Below are positions 23,147 through 32,368 of a stretch of DNA of 64,000 nucleotides, piece by piece. This stretch comes from Hymenobacter aquaticus (GTDB lineage: Bacteria; Bacteroidota; Bacteroidia; Cytophagales; Hymenobacteraceae), in assembly GCF_004765605.1 (NCBI RefSeq), contig NZ_SRLC01000003.1:310001-374000 (forward strand), given 5' to 3'. The first letter of the stretch is position 1. Each line of letters starts with the position of its first letter. The translations under genes and the position numbers were made by a program. The notes under the pieces are model-generated. The model was not told where the DNA came from. It saw nothing but the letters and a program-made list of their open reading frames with translations, and did no database searches.

Positions 23147-24697
23147 TTGCTCACCTTTCTTGCTCCTTCCGGGTTGCTGGCACTGCTGGGAATAGCCGTT
23201 CCCCTGGCTATTCACCTCTGGAACCGCCGGCCGGCCCGCACGGTACCGGTGGGCAGCATTCGGTGGCTGGCGGCGGCGGCCAACCGGCGGCTGCGCAACC
23301 TCAAGCTGGAACAGCTGGCCCTGCTGCTGCTGCGCGGGCTGCTGCTGGCCGTGCTGGCACTGGCGCAGGCTGGCCCGGTGTGGCGCCAGCCTGCCCCGCC
23401 CCGCCGGGGGCAGGTGTTCGTCAGCCCGGAGCTGCTGGGTTCCGAATCGGTGGCGGCGGTGCGCCCGGCCATCGACTCGTTGCGCGGCCGGGGCTTTGTG
23501 CTGCGGCAGCTGGCCCCGGGCTTTCCCCGCATTTCGGATACTACCTGGCGCCAGGCTACTCCCCTATCCGATTCGGTGCTGCGGCCGCTGGCTACCCAGA
23601 GCTTCTGGTCCCGGGTGCGCCAGGCCACCGATTCGTTTCCCGGCCAACCGTTGCGGGTGTATTCGTCGGCGGCCCTGCGGCATTTTCAGGGCGTTCGGCC
23701 GACATTGCCTCCGAATGTAAGCTGGCAAACCGTCCCGCTGCCTACCACTGCCACTACCTGGCTGACGGCGGCCAGCCTGCCGACGCCGGACAGTGTGCGG
23801 CTGGTACTTCGCTACGGCACCGAGGACCACGTCTCAACCAGCTTCCGAACCGTAGCCAAACCCCGCTCGGCCAATGGCCTGCTGCCCCGCGTCGCCGGTT
23901 TGCCGCCCCTGCGCTACGAGGAGCGGAGCAACGGCCCAAGCAGCATTCGGGTGCTGGCGGCCGATTCGCCCCGGGTTGCGGTGCGCACCCAGCCCCTGCG
24001 CCTGTGGCTGTACCACGACGCCGACCACGCCCTGGACGCGCGCTACCTGCAGGCCGCGCTGCGGGCCGCGGCCCTGGGGTTGGCCGGGCGGCTGGAACTC
24101 ACCTCGTCGGCCACTCCGCCCCCCGTTGGGCAGCGCCTCGACTGGCTGTGCTGGCTGGCGAATAGCTCGGTGCCAACGGCCTGGCAGCAGCGGGTGCCGC
24201 AGGGCCTCACGCTGTGGCAGGATGGACGCGGGCCCAGCGTAGCCGTTGCCACCAGCTTCGGCGTGGCTTCGCAACCGGCGCGCTACTCCCTCGCGCGCCT
24301 CGACACGGCCGCCGCCGCCGGAGCCAGCATCTGGCAGACCGCCACCGGGCAGCCCGTATTGTCGCGCCAAACCAGCGGCCAGGGCATTATCTACCGGTTT
24401 CACAGCCGTCTGCACCCCGCCTGGAGCGCCCTGGCCGATAGTCCTGACCTGCCTTTGCTCTGGCTCAGCCTGCTGGAGCCCGCTGCCAGCCCCCCACCCA
24501 GCGCATCCGACCCACGCCAGCTTGACGCGGCCCAACTGGTAAGCCGGCAAAGCACGGTGGAGGCTGCTACACCGCTTCCTAACGCGCCCACCGACGTAGA
24601 GCTGCGGACGTGGTTTGTGCTGGCCGCCGCCGTGCTCTGGGGCCTGGAACGATGGGTGACAAACCGTATTTCTTCCTCTAAAGCCCTGGCCGTATGA
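23147..24697 (+). CDS. BatA-type membrane protein
   Basis: This 516-residue protein uses a TTG start at 23147. It begins LTFLAPSGLLALLGIAVPLAIHLWNRRPARTVPVGSIRWL, which is the BatA/aerotolerance N-terminal membrane domain. A second membrane segment follows (QLALLLLRGLLLAVLALAQ). There is a long periplasmic or cytoplasmic beta-rich region, and a C-terminal helix (WFVLAAAVLWGLERWV). No complete MIDAS motif is visible, so the VWA domain of classical BatA appears to be missing. It overlaps the next gene by four bases (ATGA), so translation is coupled. Confidence 0.82.
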   Translation: MLTFLAPSGLLALLGIAVPLAIHLWNRRPARTVPVGSIRWLAAAANRRLRNLKLEQLALLLLRGLLLAVLALAQAGPVWRQPAPPRRGQVFVSPELLGSESVAAVRPAIDSLRGRGFVLRQLAPGFPRISDTTWRQATPLSDSVLRPLATQSFWSRVRQATDSFPGQPLRVYSSAALRHFQGVRPTLPPNVSWQTVPLPTTATTWLTAASLPTPDSVRLVLRYGTEDHVSTSFRTVAKPRSANGLLPRVAGLPPLRYEERSNGPSSIRVLAADSPRVAVRTQPLRLWLYHDADHALDARYLQAALRAAALGLAGRLELTSSATPPPVGQRLDWLCWLANSSVPTAWQQRVPQGLTLWQDGRGPSVAVATSFGVASQPARYSLARLDTAAAAGASIWQTATGQPVLSRQTSGQGIIYRFHSRLHPAWSALADSPDLPLLWLSLLEPAASPPPSASDPRQLDAAQLVSRQSTVEAATPLPNAPTDVELRTWFVLAAAVLWGLERWVTNRISSSKALAV

Positions 24698-26937
24698 GCG
24701 CGCACGTGCTGACCTCATCCGTGTCTTCTGCGCTGCCGGTACTGCGGCAGGTGCAGCGGGCTTACCGCTGGCGGCGCACGGCGCGGGTGCTGCTACCGGC
24801 CCTGGCTGTGGCGGCCGTGTTGGCCGTGGCGGCCTGGCGCTGGCCGCAGGGGCAGCTGGCCGCTAGTAGCACCGCGCTAGTAGCTACGGCACTGCTGGCC
24901 TGGCAGCTCGGGCTGATCTGGCGCCAGCCGTTACCCCACATTGCCCGGCGGCTGGACCGCCGTTACCCGGCTCTGGAAGATAGCACCGGCTTATTGCTGC
25001 GCCCTACGACCGAGCTGAACCTACTGGAGCAGCTCCAGCAGCAACAGGTAGCAATCCGCCTGCGGGAGCTCCAGGGCCAGGCCGGGCCGCTGCTGCCCGT
25101 GCGCTTTGGGCCGGCGCTCTGGCTGGCCGGCGCGGCCTTGCTGCTGGCCGTCGGCATCGGGCTATGGCCCCGGAGTGCGGCTTCCTTACTGACCCGCCCA
25201 GCTCCCAACGTGGCCCTGCGCTTTCCGGCCCGGCCCGGTTCGCCCCCTGTTCCCGCGCCGAACCGGATTACCGAAACGACCATTCAGATTGCGCCGCCGG
25301 CCTACACGCGCCGGCCAGCCTTCACGGCCGCGGAGGCCTCGTTCCGGTGCCCCCAAGGCTCCCGCGTGCAGTGGACGGTGCAGGTTGCCCAAGCGGCCCG
25401 CCCGCCCCAGCTGGAAATCGGGCGGCAGCGCCTGCCGTTCCGGCCGGTGCCCGGCTCGCCCCGGCAGTTCACCGTGGCCTACACGTTTACGGCCTCCACG
25501 CTCTACCGAATCCGGTTTGCCGGCCAGGCTTCCGACGACTACGCCGTGGAGGTGCAGCCCGACCGGGGCCCGGTGGTGCAAATCAAAACGCCCAAGCCCT
25601 ACACGCTGGTCGAGTTCGGACAACGGCCGGAGGTGGCCGTGCGCCTGACCCTGAGCGACGACTACGGCCTGACCCGGGCCCGCCTGGTGGCCACCGTGGC
25701 CCAGGGCCAGGGCGAGGCCGTGAAGTTTCGGGAAGTAGCCACCGACCTGAGCGCGGCCCTGCGCGGCCAGCCCACGCAGGCCCAGCTCACGCACGTGCTG
25801 CGCCTGCCGGCCCTGGGCCTCACTTACGGCGACGAAGTGTATTTCTACGTGCAGGCCTGGGATAATGCCCGGCACTCGTCCCGCTCCGATACTTACTTGG
25901 TGCAGTGGGAAGACACGACCGTGAATGAGGCATCTTCGGATATGGCCATGGGCGTAAACGTGGTGCCGGCCTATTTCCGCAGCCAGCGCCAGGTCATCAT
26001 TGATACAGAGAAGTTGCTGGCCGAAAAGCGTGGGCTCGACCCCGCCACCTTTGCCTCCCGCGCCAACGACCTGGGCCACGACCAGAAAGTGCTCCGGCTG
26101 CGCTACGGGAAATTTCTGGGCGAGGAGTTCGAGGAAAGCTTCGGCCAAAGCGCCCCCCGCCCCCCGGTAGCCGAGCCCGACGCCGACCACGCCGACGAAG
26201 CCAGCCACTCCGAAGCCGAGGAAGCCGGCCACGACCACGGCACCCCACCGCCGGCCGATGCATCCGTCACGGCCGAGTCGGCGCAGCTGCTCGACACCTA
26301 CGTGCACCACCACGACGACTCCGAAACCGCCGATTTTCTGGAGCCGGCCGTCAAAGCCAAGCTGCGGGGCGTGCTGAGTCAGATGTGGGAGGCTGAGCTG
26401 CGGCTGCGCACCGCCCGGCCCGCCGAAGCGTTGCCCTACGAATACCGCGCCCTGCGCCTGCTCAAGCAGGTGCAGCAGCAAACCCGCCTCTACGTGCGCA
26501 AGTCCGGCTTTGAGCCTCCGATTATTCCCGAATCGACCACACGCCTCACCGGCGAGCTAACGGGCGCGGCAGCGCCGCAGCTCCGGCCCCCGTCGGCTCC
26601 GGCACCGGCACAGTCGGCAGTGCAGGTGGCGCTGGGCCTGCTGCAGCAGCTGCGCCAAGGCCGCCCGGCCCGATCCGCGGATGCGGCTGTCGTGGAGCGC
26701 GCCGCCGGGGCCTTGTCGCAGGCGGCGTTGCGCAACCCCGGCCGCTACCTGTCGGCGGTGCGCGATGCCCGGCAGCTCGCCCGGGAGCTTCGCGCCACCC
26801 GGCCCCCGTGCGCTTCCTGCCTGGCCACCGTAGAAGCGGCCCTCACCGATTTGCTGCCCACTCCAGCGGCGGTTCCCACGCGCGCTGTAGCGCCCGGCCG
26901 CCTGTCGCGCCGCTATTTTCAGGAGGCCAGCCGATGA
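24694..26937 (+). CDS. Large membrane protein of the moxR-bat cluster (DUF4175-like)
   Basis: This 747-residue protein has three predicted N-terminal membrane helices (about residues 30-47, 52-70 and 141-160). They are followed by a large domain with Ig-like beta-strands (ITETTIQIAPPAYTRRPAFTAAEASFRCPQGSRVQWTV) and SDDYGLTRARLVATV, the pattern of DUF4175-like proteins that accompany moxR/DUF58 genes. A His/Asp/Glu-rich low-complexity stretch (about residues 490-520) precedes a helical C-terminal part. Function is unknown. It is translationally coupled on both sides by ATGA overlaps. Confidence 0.75.
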   Translation: MSAHVLTSSVSSALPVLRQVQRAYRWRRTARVLLPALAVAAVLAVAAWRWPQGQLAASSTALVATALLAWQLGLIWRQPLPHIARRLDRRYPALEDSTGLLLRPTTELNLLEQLQQQQVAIRLRELQGQAGPLLPVRFGPALWLAGAALLLAVGIGLWPRSAASLLTRPAPNVALRFPARPGSPPVPAPNRITETTIQIAPPAYTRRPAFTAAEASFRCPQGSRVQWTVQVAQAARPPQLEIGRQRLPFRPVPGSPRQFTVAYTFTASTLYRIRFAGQASDDYAVEVQPDRGPVVQIKTPKPYTLVEFGQRPEVAVRLTLSDDYGLTRARLVATVAQGQGEAVKFREVATDLSAALRGQPTQAQLTHVLRLPALGLTYGDEVYFYVQAWDNARHSSRSDTYLVQWEDTTVNEASSDMAMGVNVVPAYFRSQRQVIIDTEKLLAEKRGLDPATFASRANDLGHDQKVLRLRYGKFLGEEFEESFGQSAPRPPVAEPDADHADEASHSEAEEAGHDHGTPPPADASVTAESAQLLDTYVHHHDDSETADFLEPAVKAKLRGVLSQMWEAELRLRTARPAEALPYEYRALRLLKQVQQQTRLYVRKSGFEPPIIPESTTRLTGELTGAAAPQLRPPSAPAPAQSAVQVALGLLQQLRQGRPARSADAAVVERAAGALSQAALRNPGRYLSAVRDARQLARELRATRPPCASCLATVEAALTDLLPTPAAVPTRAVAPGRLSRRYFQEASR

Positions 26938-28757
26938 TATTTTCGAGTAGTATGCCTCACTCCCCCGTTTCCTACGGCCTGTTGCTGCTGTGCCTGCTTC
27001 TGGCCCTGGGCCTTACCCTGGCCACCCTGCGCCGGACGAACCAGCAGCGCCGCTGGTGGCGGCTGACGGCGGGCGGGCTGGCGGTGCTGGCGTTGTGGTT
27101 TACCGCCTATCCGCCCCAGCACTCCGTCCGCGGCACCCGTATCGAAGCTATTCTTCTGACCCCGGGCTACCACCCCGACAGCCTGCAGCGGGTGGTGCGC
27201 CAGCTGGGCCCGGCTACGCCGATGTGGCGCCTGGGCTTTGCTGCGCCTTCCGACACTCCTACCCTGCCGAGTTTGCTGTTGCTGCGCGAGCGGTACCCGG
27301 CCCTGCGTCGGCTGCACGTACTCGGCGACGGAATACCGCCGGCCGAATTAGCCAACCTCGGGCCGCTGCGGCTCGTGCTGCACAAGTCGGCACCCCGCCC
27401 GGGCTTTCAGCAAATCGGGTGGAGCCGCCACCTGGCAGCGGGCTTGCCCTTGCTGGTGGAAGGACGGTTTTCCGCCGCCAGCTCTGCCCCCGGGGCCGTG
27501 TGGGTAAGTCTGCGGGGCCCGGGCCGCACCGCCGATTCCGTTCGGCTGCCAGCGGGCAATGGTTCGTTTCGGCTGCGCTTTCTGCCCAAAGCTCCGGGGC
27601 GGGCCCTGTACCAACTGGTTGCGCGCCAGGCCGGTAAGCTGATGGTGTCCGAGCCGGTTCCGGTGGAAGTAACGGCCCCGCAGCCCCTGCGCATCCTGCT
27701 GCTGAGCAGCACGGCCTCCTTCGAGTTTAGGTTTCTGAAGAATTACCTGGGCCGCCAGCGCCACCTCGTAGCGCTTCGCACCGGCCTCAGCCGCGGCCTG
27801 ACCCAAACCGAGTTTCTCAACCAGCCGCCCCACGACCTGAGCCGCCTGACGCCCGCGCTGCTGGCCCGCTACGATGCGGTAATTGCCGACGCGGGCACGG
27901 CAGCGGCCCTCTCATCTTCGGAAGCCGGAACCCTGAACGCCGCCATTCGCAACACTGGCTTAGGCTTCACGCTGCTGGCCGACCCTGCTCCGCTGCCCCG
28001 CACCGCCCCGGCCCGGGCCAGCTTCACGGTGCAGCCTTCCCTGGCCGCCTCCGCCGACCGTCCCCAGCGCATCCGGTGGCTGGGCACTCCCGATTCGGCT
28101 CTGGCGTTGGTGCCGGCTACGTTGCGGCTCGCGCCCACGGCCCGGCCCCTGTTCTTTATCGGCACCGGCCGCCCCGTCGGGGCAGTTCAGCGCCTGGGCC
28201 TGGGCGTAGTCGCGGTAGTCACTCTTTCCCAGACCTTCCCGTGGGCGTTGCAGGCCGCCGATGATACCTATGCCGCCTACTGGAGCCACGTGCTGCGCGC
28301 GGTTGCCCGGCCCCTTCCAGTCCTGGCCCACTGGCAACCCTTAGCGGCCTGGCCCCGCCCGCACGAGCCGCTACAGCTGCGCCTCGAATCAAGCACGTTT
28401 CCTGGTGAGCAGCCTACCGTTTCCGGGCCCTCCCCAACACCCGCCGTCTGGCTGGCTTTGCAGCAGGATGCGCAGCTGCCCGAGTGGAAAACCGCTTGCT
28501 TCTGGCCAAGCGGACCGGGCTGGCACTTGATTAGCCAGGGCAACCAACCGGCTCAGGCTTTCTATGTGTTTGCGCCCCGGCAGTGGGCCAGCCTGGAGCA
28601 GGCCAGCCGCCAGCAGGCAGCCCTACCCTGGCTGGCAGCTCCGGCCAGCAAGACCGATGAGCGGGCGGCATCCACGCGCCAGCCCTATCCGAGTGCGTGT
28701 TTTTTTGGGCTCTTCCTCCTGGCAGCCGGTTTCTTATGGCTGGAGGAAAAGCTCTGA
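26934..28757 (+). CDS. Membrane protein, last gene of the moxR-bat cluster
   Basis: I chose the ATG at 26934 (607 residues). It overlaps the preceding stop as ATGA and is followed at once by a helix (SYGLLLLCLLLALGLTLATL); a second helix is at about residues 45-60 (AGGLAVLALWFTAY). The central region is mostly beta with possible Rossmann-like parts (ILLLSSTASFEFRFLKNYLGRQ, LLARYDAVIADAGTA). The last residues form another helix (ACFFGLFLLAAGFLWLEEKL). This arrangement of TM, extracytoplasmic domain and TM resembles the BatA/DUF-type proteins in such clusters. I do not recognise a named family. Confidence 0.7.
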   Translation: MIFSSSMPHSPVSYGLLLLCLLLALGLTLATLRRTNQQRRWWRLTAGGLAVLALWFTAYPPQHSVRGTRIEAILLTPGYHPDSLQRVVRQLGPATPMWRLGFAAPSDTPTLPSLLLLRERYPALRRLHVLGDGIPPAELANLGPLRLVLHKSAPRPGFQQIGWSRHLAAGLPLLVEGRFSAASSAPGAVWVSLRGPGRTADSVRLPAGNGSFRLRFLPKAPGRALYQLVARQAGKLMVSEPVPVEVTAPQPLRILLLSSTASFEFRFLKNYLGRQRHLVALRTGLSRGLTQTEFLNQPPHDLSRLTPALLARYDAVIADAGTAAALSSSEAGTLNAAIRNTGLGFTLLADPAPLPRTAPARASFTVQPSLAASADRPQRIRWLGTPDSALALVPATLRLAPTARPLFFIGTGRPVGAVQRLGLGVVAVVTLSQTFPWALQAADDTYAAYWSHVLRAVARPLPVLAHWQPLAAWPRPHEPLQLRLESSTFPGEQPTVSGPSPTPAVWLALQQDAQLPEWKTACFWPSGPGWHLISQGNQPAQAFYVFAPRQWASLEQASRQQAALPWLAAPASKTDERAASTRQPYPSACFFGLFLLAAGFLWLEEKL

Positions 28758-29157
28758 GCCCGGGTTAGTAGCGAATATCCGGGTGGCCGTTGAGCAGGGT
28801 GTCGTCCGCGTCGCCCACCACATACTCGCCCACGGCATACACCATGGCCGCCGACGTTTCTGCCGCCCGCGAGTCCGGAGCACCCGTCTTCGGATCAGGG
28901 GCAGAACTAGCGGCGGCGGCGTTTTCCGGGAGAGCGGGAAAATCGTTTAAGCTCTCAGAGTGGGTAGTATAACTAGACAAGGCGAACAAATAATACTTGG
29001 GAAAATGCAGCTACAAATATTGCATTAAAGTTGTTAAATATTTAACGCCGCTGGTATTTATATTTTTCTGAGTAGCAGTAAAATAGAACGGCCCGACCTT
29101 CCAAAGCGGAAAGTCGGGCCGTTCGAAGCATACCCGCCGGCCAGGGCCGGCACGTAA
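28758..29157. other. Intergenic region, possibly with one tiny gene
   Basis: A minus-strand open frame of 74 codons (28765-28989, TTG start) ends VGDADDTLLNGHPDIRY, and could be a small protein. The AT-rich 28970-29080 segment looks like promoter DNA. The 3-prime part is the terminator of the next minus-strand gene. Nothing else is seen. Confidence 0.35.
29086..29124 (-). terminator. Terminator of the Thr-rich lipoprotein gene
   Basis: The perfect 12-bp stem GAACGGCCCGAC / GTCGGGCCGTTC is followed on the minus strand by CTATTTTAC. Confidence 0.75.
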
Positions 29158-29406
29158 TTACTTCTGCTCGGTCGTGGTGGTCGTGGTCGAAGCCTCGGTG
29201 GTGGTAGCAGCAGGAGCAGCAGCCGTCGTGTCGGTCGATACAGTCGTGGTGCTAGTCGAGTCCATGGTGGTCGTGGTAGCAGCAGCGTCCGTAGCAGGAG
29301 CCTCTACAGTCGTGGTTTCGGTGGTTTCGGTCGTCTTCGACTCGCAAGAAGCCAGCGTGGTAGCGAATACGAGAGCCAGGGCAGAAACCTTCAGGAGATT
29401 CTTCAT
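29158..29406 (-). CDS. Thr/Ala-rich small lipoprotein
   Basis: This 82-residue product has a lipoprotein signal (MKNLLKVSALALVFATTLASC, lipobox TLASC). The mature part is almost pure Thr, Ala, Ser and Glu, with runs such as TTETTETTTVEAP and STTTTTTEQK. This is a disordered, probably surface or periplasmic, tether-like lipoprotein. The DNA is correspondingly repetitive (GTNGTNG runs). It has its own terminator, and the next gene (an ECF sigma factor) is divergent. Confidence 0.75.
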   Translation of the reverse strand: MKNLLKVSALALVFATTLASCESKTTETTETTTVEAPATDAAATTTTMDSTSTTTVSTDTTAAAPAATTTEASTTTTTTEQK

Positions 29407-29468
29407 TTTGGTGTTACGTTTGGAAAATTTTAGTCTGAAAAACGCCCTTCATACTGGCTTTTCCAGAA

Positions 29469-29507
29469 GGTAACCCAGCAGCAGAAAAAAAATATTTATG
29501 GGTTACC
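29469..29507. promoter_or_regulatory. 9-bp inverted repeat upstream of the ECF sigma gene
   Basis: GGTAACCCA (29469-29477) and TGGGTTACC (29499-29507) are perfect complements 21 bp apart, in the gap between the divergent lipoprotein and sigma-factor genes. They could be an operator. Confidence 0.4.
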
Positions 29508-29540
29508 AAACCACCGGTAAGGTATTAACCAACAAAGCGA

Positions 29541-30128
29541 ATGGGTAAGGGCATTCCTACCTACACCGATGAGGAGTTCGTGGCGGCTATCCGCCGCGGC
29601 GACGACCGGGCGCTGGCGCAGCTCTACCGCTTGCACCTTCCCATGGTCTCGCACTATGTTCTGCAGAATAGTGGAACGGAAGACGAGGCCAAGGATGTGT
29701 ATCAGGAGGGCGTGATGGTGTTCTATGAAAAGGTACGGGAAGGCTCCCTGGAGCTGAGCTGCCAGATCAAGACCTATCTCTACGCCGTGTGCCGCCGGCT
29801 GTGGCTTAAGCGGCTCGCCGAGAAAACCCGCTTCGGCGGCCGCCTCGACGACCACGAGCCCTACCTCGAAACCGGCGCCGAGGCCGACCTGGCTCTGGCC
29901 GAGGAGCGCGACAAGCGCTTCGCGACGATGAGCGAGGCCCTGGAGCGCGTGGGAGAGCCCTGCCGCTCGCTTTTAGAAGGTTTTTACCTGCTGGATAAGT
30001 CTATGCAGCAGCTTACGGCGGAGTTTGGCTATACCAACGCCGACAACGCCAAGAATCAGAAATACAAGTGCCTGGTGCGCCTGAAGAAGTTGTTTTTCGC
30101 CCATTACAAGGAGGAAGAATCATTTTAG
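29541..30128 (+). CDS. ECF-type RNA polymerase sigma factor
   Basis: This 195-residue protein has region 2 (YTDEEFVAAIRRGDDRALAQLYRLHLPMVSHYVLQNSGTEDEAKDVYQEGVMVFYEKVREG), with the typical DxxQExxxxF helix. Its region 4 is not the standard one but contains SLLEGFYLLDKSMQQLTAEFGYTNADNAKNQKYKCLVRLKKLF. This variant (sigma-70 like with NADNAKNQKYKCL) is widespread in Bacteroidota. Its target promoters are unknown. The next gene, 44 bp downstream, encodes a membrane protease whose N-terminus looks like a sigma-binding regulator. Confidence 0.88.
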   Translation: MGKGIPTYTDEEFVAAIRRGDDRALAQLYRLHLPMVSHYVLQNSGTEDEAKDVYQEGVMVFYEKVREGSLELSCQIKTYLYAVCRRLWLKRLAEKTRFGGRLDDHEPYLETGAEADLALAEERDKRFATMSEALERVGEPCRSLLEGFYLLDKSMQQLTAEFGYTNADNAKNQKYKCLVRLKKLFFAHYKEEESF

Positions 30129-30172
30129 CAGACGTGCTTATCCCGGCAGAGCACCCACTCTGCCCTTAGCTT

Positions 30173-31336
30173 ATGAAAACGGAAGCCGACTATTACGCTT
30201 TATTCGAAGCCTACCGCAACGGGGAGTTAGCGGTGGCGGCGCGCGCCGACCTGGAACGCCGCCTGGCCGCCGACCCGGACTTTGCCCAGAGCTTCGCCGA
30301 TTTCTCGACCCTGGCGGATACGCTGCACGGCTACGGCGAGCGGCTGGCGACCCGCCGCAAGCTGCACGCTATTCAGGCCGACATGGATGCCGAGCAGGCC
30401 GTGCGGCTGGAGGGAGAAACGCTGGAGACGGGCAACCCACTCATGCCGCAGGTATATATTTCGCCCGTCGAGCGCAAGCTGCGGGAGTTCTGGGGCGCAC
30501 ACCGGGCCACGGCTATGGTAGCGGCTTCGGTGGCCGTGCTGGCCGTGTTTGCCACGCTGCTCGGCCTGGAGTGGTGGCGCACCGCCCAGCAGCGGCCTTC
30601 GCTGTATGGCTACACCGTGCTGCGGCGCGAGGTAGAGCGCATCAAGCAAACGCAGAAGGCCATGAACCGGGCCATCAACCAGATTGACGGCACCAAGCCC
30701 GAGGGCGAGCTGAATCCCGGCAAATTCAGCGGGACGGGCTTTGCGCTCACCGCCGACGGCTACCTGGTAACCAGCTACCACGTGATTCAGGGCGCCGACT
30801 CGCTGCTGATCGAGAGCCGGGACCGGCAGCGCTTCCGCGCCCAGCCCGTGTTCACCGACATTGCCCACGACCTGGCTATCCTGCGCATCACCGACCGCAA
30901 GTTCAACGGTTTTGGCCGCCTGCCCTACTCCTTCAAGCGCGGCACGGCCGACCTGGGGGAAAAGGTATTCACGCTGGGCTACCCGCGCGAGGATGTGGTG
31001 TTTGGGGAAGGCTCGCTGAGTGCCCGCTCGGGCTTCGAGGGCGACACGGCGTTCTACCAGATTTCTATTCCGGTAAACCCCGGCAACAGCGGCGGACCGC
31101 TGCTGGACGACCACGGCAACCTGATTGGCATTATCAGCGGCCGGCAGATGGACATGCAGAGCGCCGCCTTTGCCACCAAATCGTCGTACCTGATGCGCTT
31201 GGTTGACTCGCTCTCGGCCGCCGGCACCACGCAACCCTACAACGTGCCCCGCACCAGCCAGATGACCGGCACGTCGCGGCGGCAGCAGATCCGCAAGCTA
31301 CAGGACTACGTATTTGTGGTGAAAGTGTACGAATAG
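30173..31336 (+). CDS. Membrane-anchored trypsin-like serine protease with regulator-like N-terminus
   Basis: This 387-residue protein has three parts. Residues 1-90 are helical and acidic (YYALFEAYRNGELAVAARADLERRLAADPDFAQSFADFSTLADTL), like the cytoplasmic sigma-binding part of anti-sigma factors. One membrane helix follows at about 112-134. Residues about 180-345 form a trypsin-like (S1C, DegP-like) domain with the catalytic triad His203 (TSYHV), Asp233 (HDLAIL) and Ser306 (NPGNSGGPL). There is no PDZ domain. The gene is right behind the ECF sigma factor, so the natural reading is a one-protein sensor: an external protease joined to an internal sigma regulator. That link is inference. Confidence 0.85.
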   Translation: MKTEADYYALFEAYRNGELAVAARADLERRLAADPDFAQSFADFSTLADTLHGYGERLATRRKLHAIQADMDAEQAVRLEGETLETGNPLMPQVYISPVERKLREFWGAHRATAMVAASVAVLAVFATLLGLEWWRTAQQRPSLYGYTVLRREVERIKQTQKAMNRAINQIDGTKPEGELNPGKFSGTGFALTADGYLVTSYHVIQGADSLLIESRDRQRFRAQPVFTDIAHDLAILRITDRKFNGFGRLPYSFKRGTADLGEKVFTLGYPREDVVFGEGSLSARSGFEGDTAFYQISIPVNPGNSGGPLLDDHGNLIGIISGRQMDMQSAAFATKSSYLMRLVDSLSAAGTTQPYNVPRTSQMTGTSRRQQIRKLQDYVFVVKVYE

Positions 31337-31401
31337 AGCCCACTGGGCATAAAAAAAGCCCCGCTGCTACAGCGGGGCTTTTTTTATGCCCAGTGGGCTC
31401 T
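31335..31401. terminator. Terminator with 32-bp perfect stem
   Basis: Arms 31335-31366 and 31370-31401 are perfect complements with a 3-base loop. The A7/T7 tracts lie in the middle of the arms, so the stem continues on both sides of the U-tract. The left arm begins within the stop codon of the protease gene. Confidence 0.8.
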
Positions 31402-31613
31402 GCTGCACGGAGAAGCTTTCTACTTATCCCACCTTATGCGTCTTGGCCCAATCTTCGGCGGCGAAAGCTCGGCGGGCGTCTTCCCAACTCAGGAATAAAT
31501 GTGCGAAGGGCCGTAAAAAAGCGTAGCCTAGCCGGGGCTTTTTGCGTACAGGCTTGTCGGTGGCCCGCCCACCATTGCTGTACCGACTTTCCACCAACAC
31601 CTACCCTTCCGCT

Positions 31614-31934
31614 ATGGAATCGCAAATTGAAGAGCAATTGGAGAAAATTATGCCCGAAGATCTGGCGCGCACGTTCGAAAGTGCCTACCACGTGCTGGTG
31701 AAGGGCGACCATGACCACATCGACGACCTGCTGAAACACGGTGGTACTCTGCTCAAAAAGGCCGCTCAGCGCTTCACTCCTACGCAGCTTATCCTGGGTA
31801 TCGCGGCACTTGCCGCCGTGGCCGTAGTAGTCGTAAACCGCTCCATGGACCACGCTGACGACAGTGAGGCTGAGGACGCCGGCACTTCGGCCGAGCCCGT
31901 GAAGGATAAAAAGAATAAGAGCAACGGCGAGTAA
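31614..31934 (+). CDS. Small single-span membrane protein of unknown function
   Basis: I chose the ATG at 31614 (106 residues). It reads MESQIEEQLEKIMPEDLARTFESAYHVLVKGDHDHIDDLLKHGGTLLKKAAQRF, then one membrane helix (LILGIAALAAVAVVVVNR), then an acidic tail (DDSEAEDAGTSAEPVKDKKNKSNGE). The amphipathic N-terminal half suggests helical self-association. A good terminator follows. The family is unknown. Confidence 0.7.
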   Translation: MESQIEEQLEKIMPEDLARTFESAYHVLVKGDHDHIDDLLKHGGTLLKKAAQRFTPTQLILGIAALAAVAVVVVNRSMDHADDSEAEDAGTSAEPVKDKKNKSNGE

Positions 31935-31969
31935 GCCGGAAAACAGGCTCGTAATCAAGCCAGTAAGAC

Positions 31970-32010
31970 AAGCCCCGCCGGGTTGGAGTAATCCAGATCC
32001 GGCGGGGCTT
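31970..32010 (+). terminator. Terminator after the small membrane protein
   Basis: The 12-bp perfect stem AAGCCCCGCCGG / CCGGCGGGGCTT is followed by a short T-run (TTTG). Confidence 0.7.
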
Positions 32011-32117
32011 TGTGCATTCACATCATTATGTGGTTAAATTTTATTGCATTAAGCAAATATCATTGTCTAATATTGCAACATCAAAATCACAAAACATCTA
32101 ACCAAAATACCAAAGCT

Positions 32118-32339
32118 ATGAAAGCCGTTTTCCTCCTCGTTCTGGCCGCCATCCTCACCAGCCTGCAAGCCGAAGCCCATGTTTCATCGGCGACTCTGCT
32201 CACGGCATCATCCGGGGCCGTTTCTGCCACCACTGATGCCAGCGCGGACTGGGGCCTATTTAAGCGCAAGAAGTACAAGTACAAGAAGCGGCGGAAGGGA
32301 ATGCAGAACCGGCGTCAGCACCGCACGTTTGGCCGCTAA
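32118..32339 (+). CDS. Small secreted basic protein 1
   Basis: The ATG at 32118 (73 residues) gives a signal peptide (MKAVFLLVLAAILTSLQAEA). A short Ser/Thr/Ala linker follows, then a strongly basic tail (FKRKKYKYKKRRKGMQNRRQ). It could bind anionic envelope polymers or nucleic acid outside the cell. The next gene has the same plan, but the two do not align closely. A terminator follows. Confidence 0.6.
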   Translation: MKAVFLLVLAAILTSLQAEAHVSSATLLTASSGAVSATTDASADWGLFKRKKYKYKKRRKGMQNRRQHRTFGR

Positions 32340-32368
32340 GCCGCTGAAAAACTGTTGAAGCCTACCTC

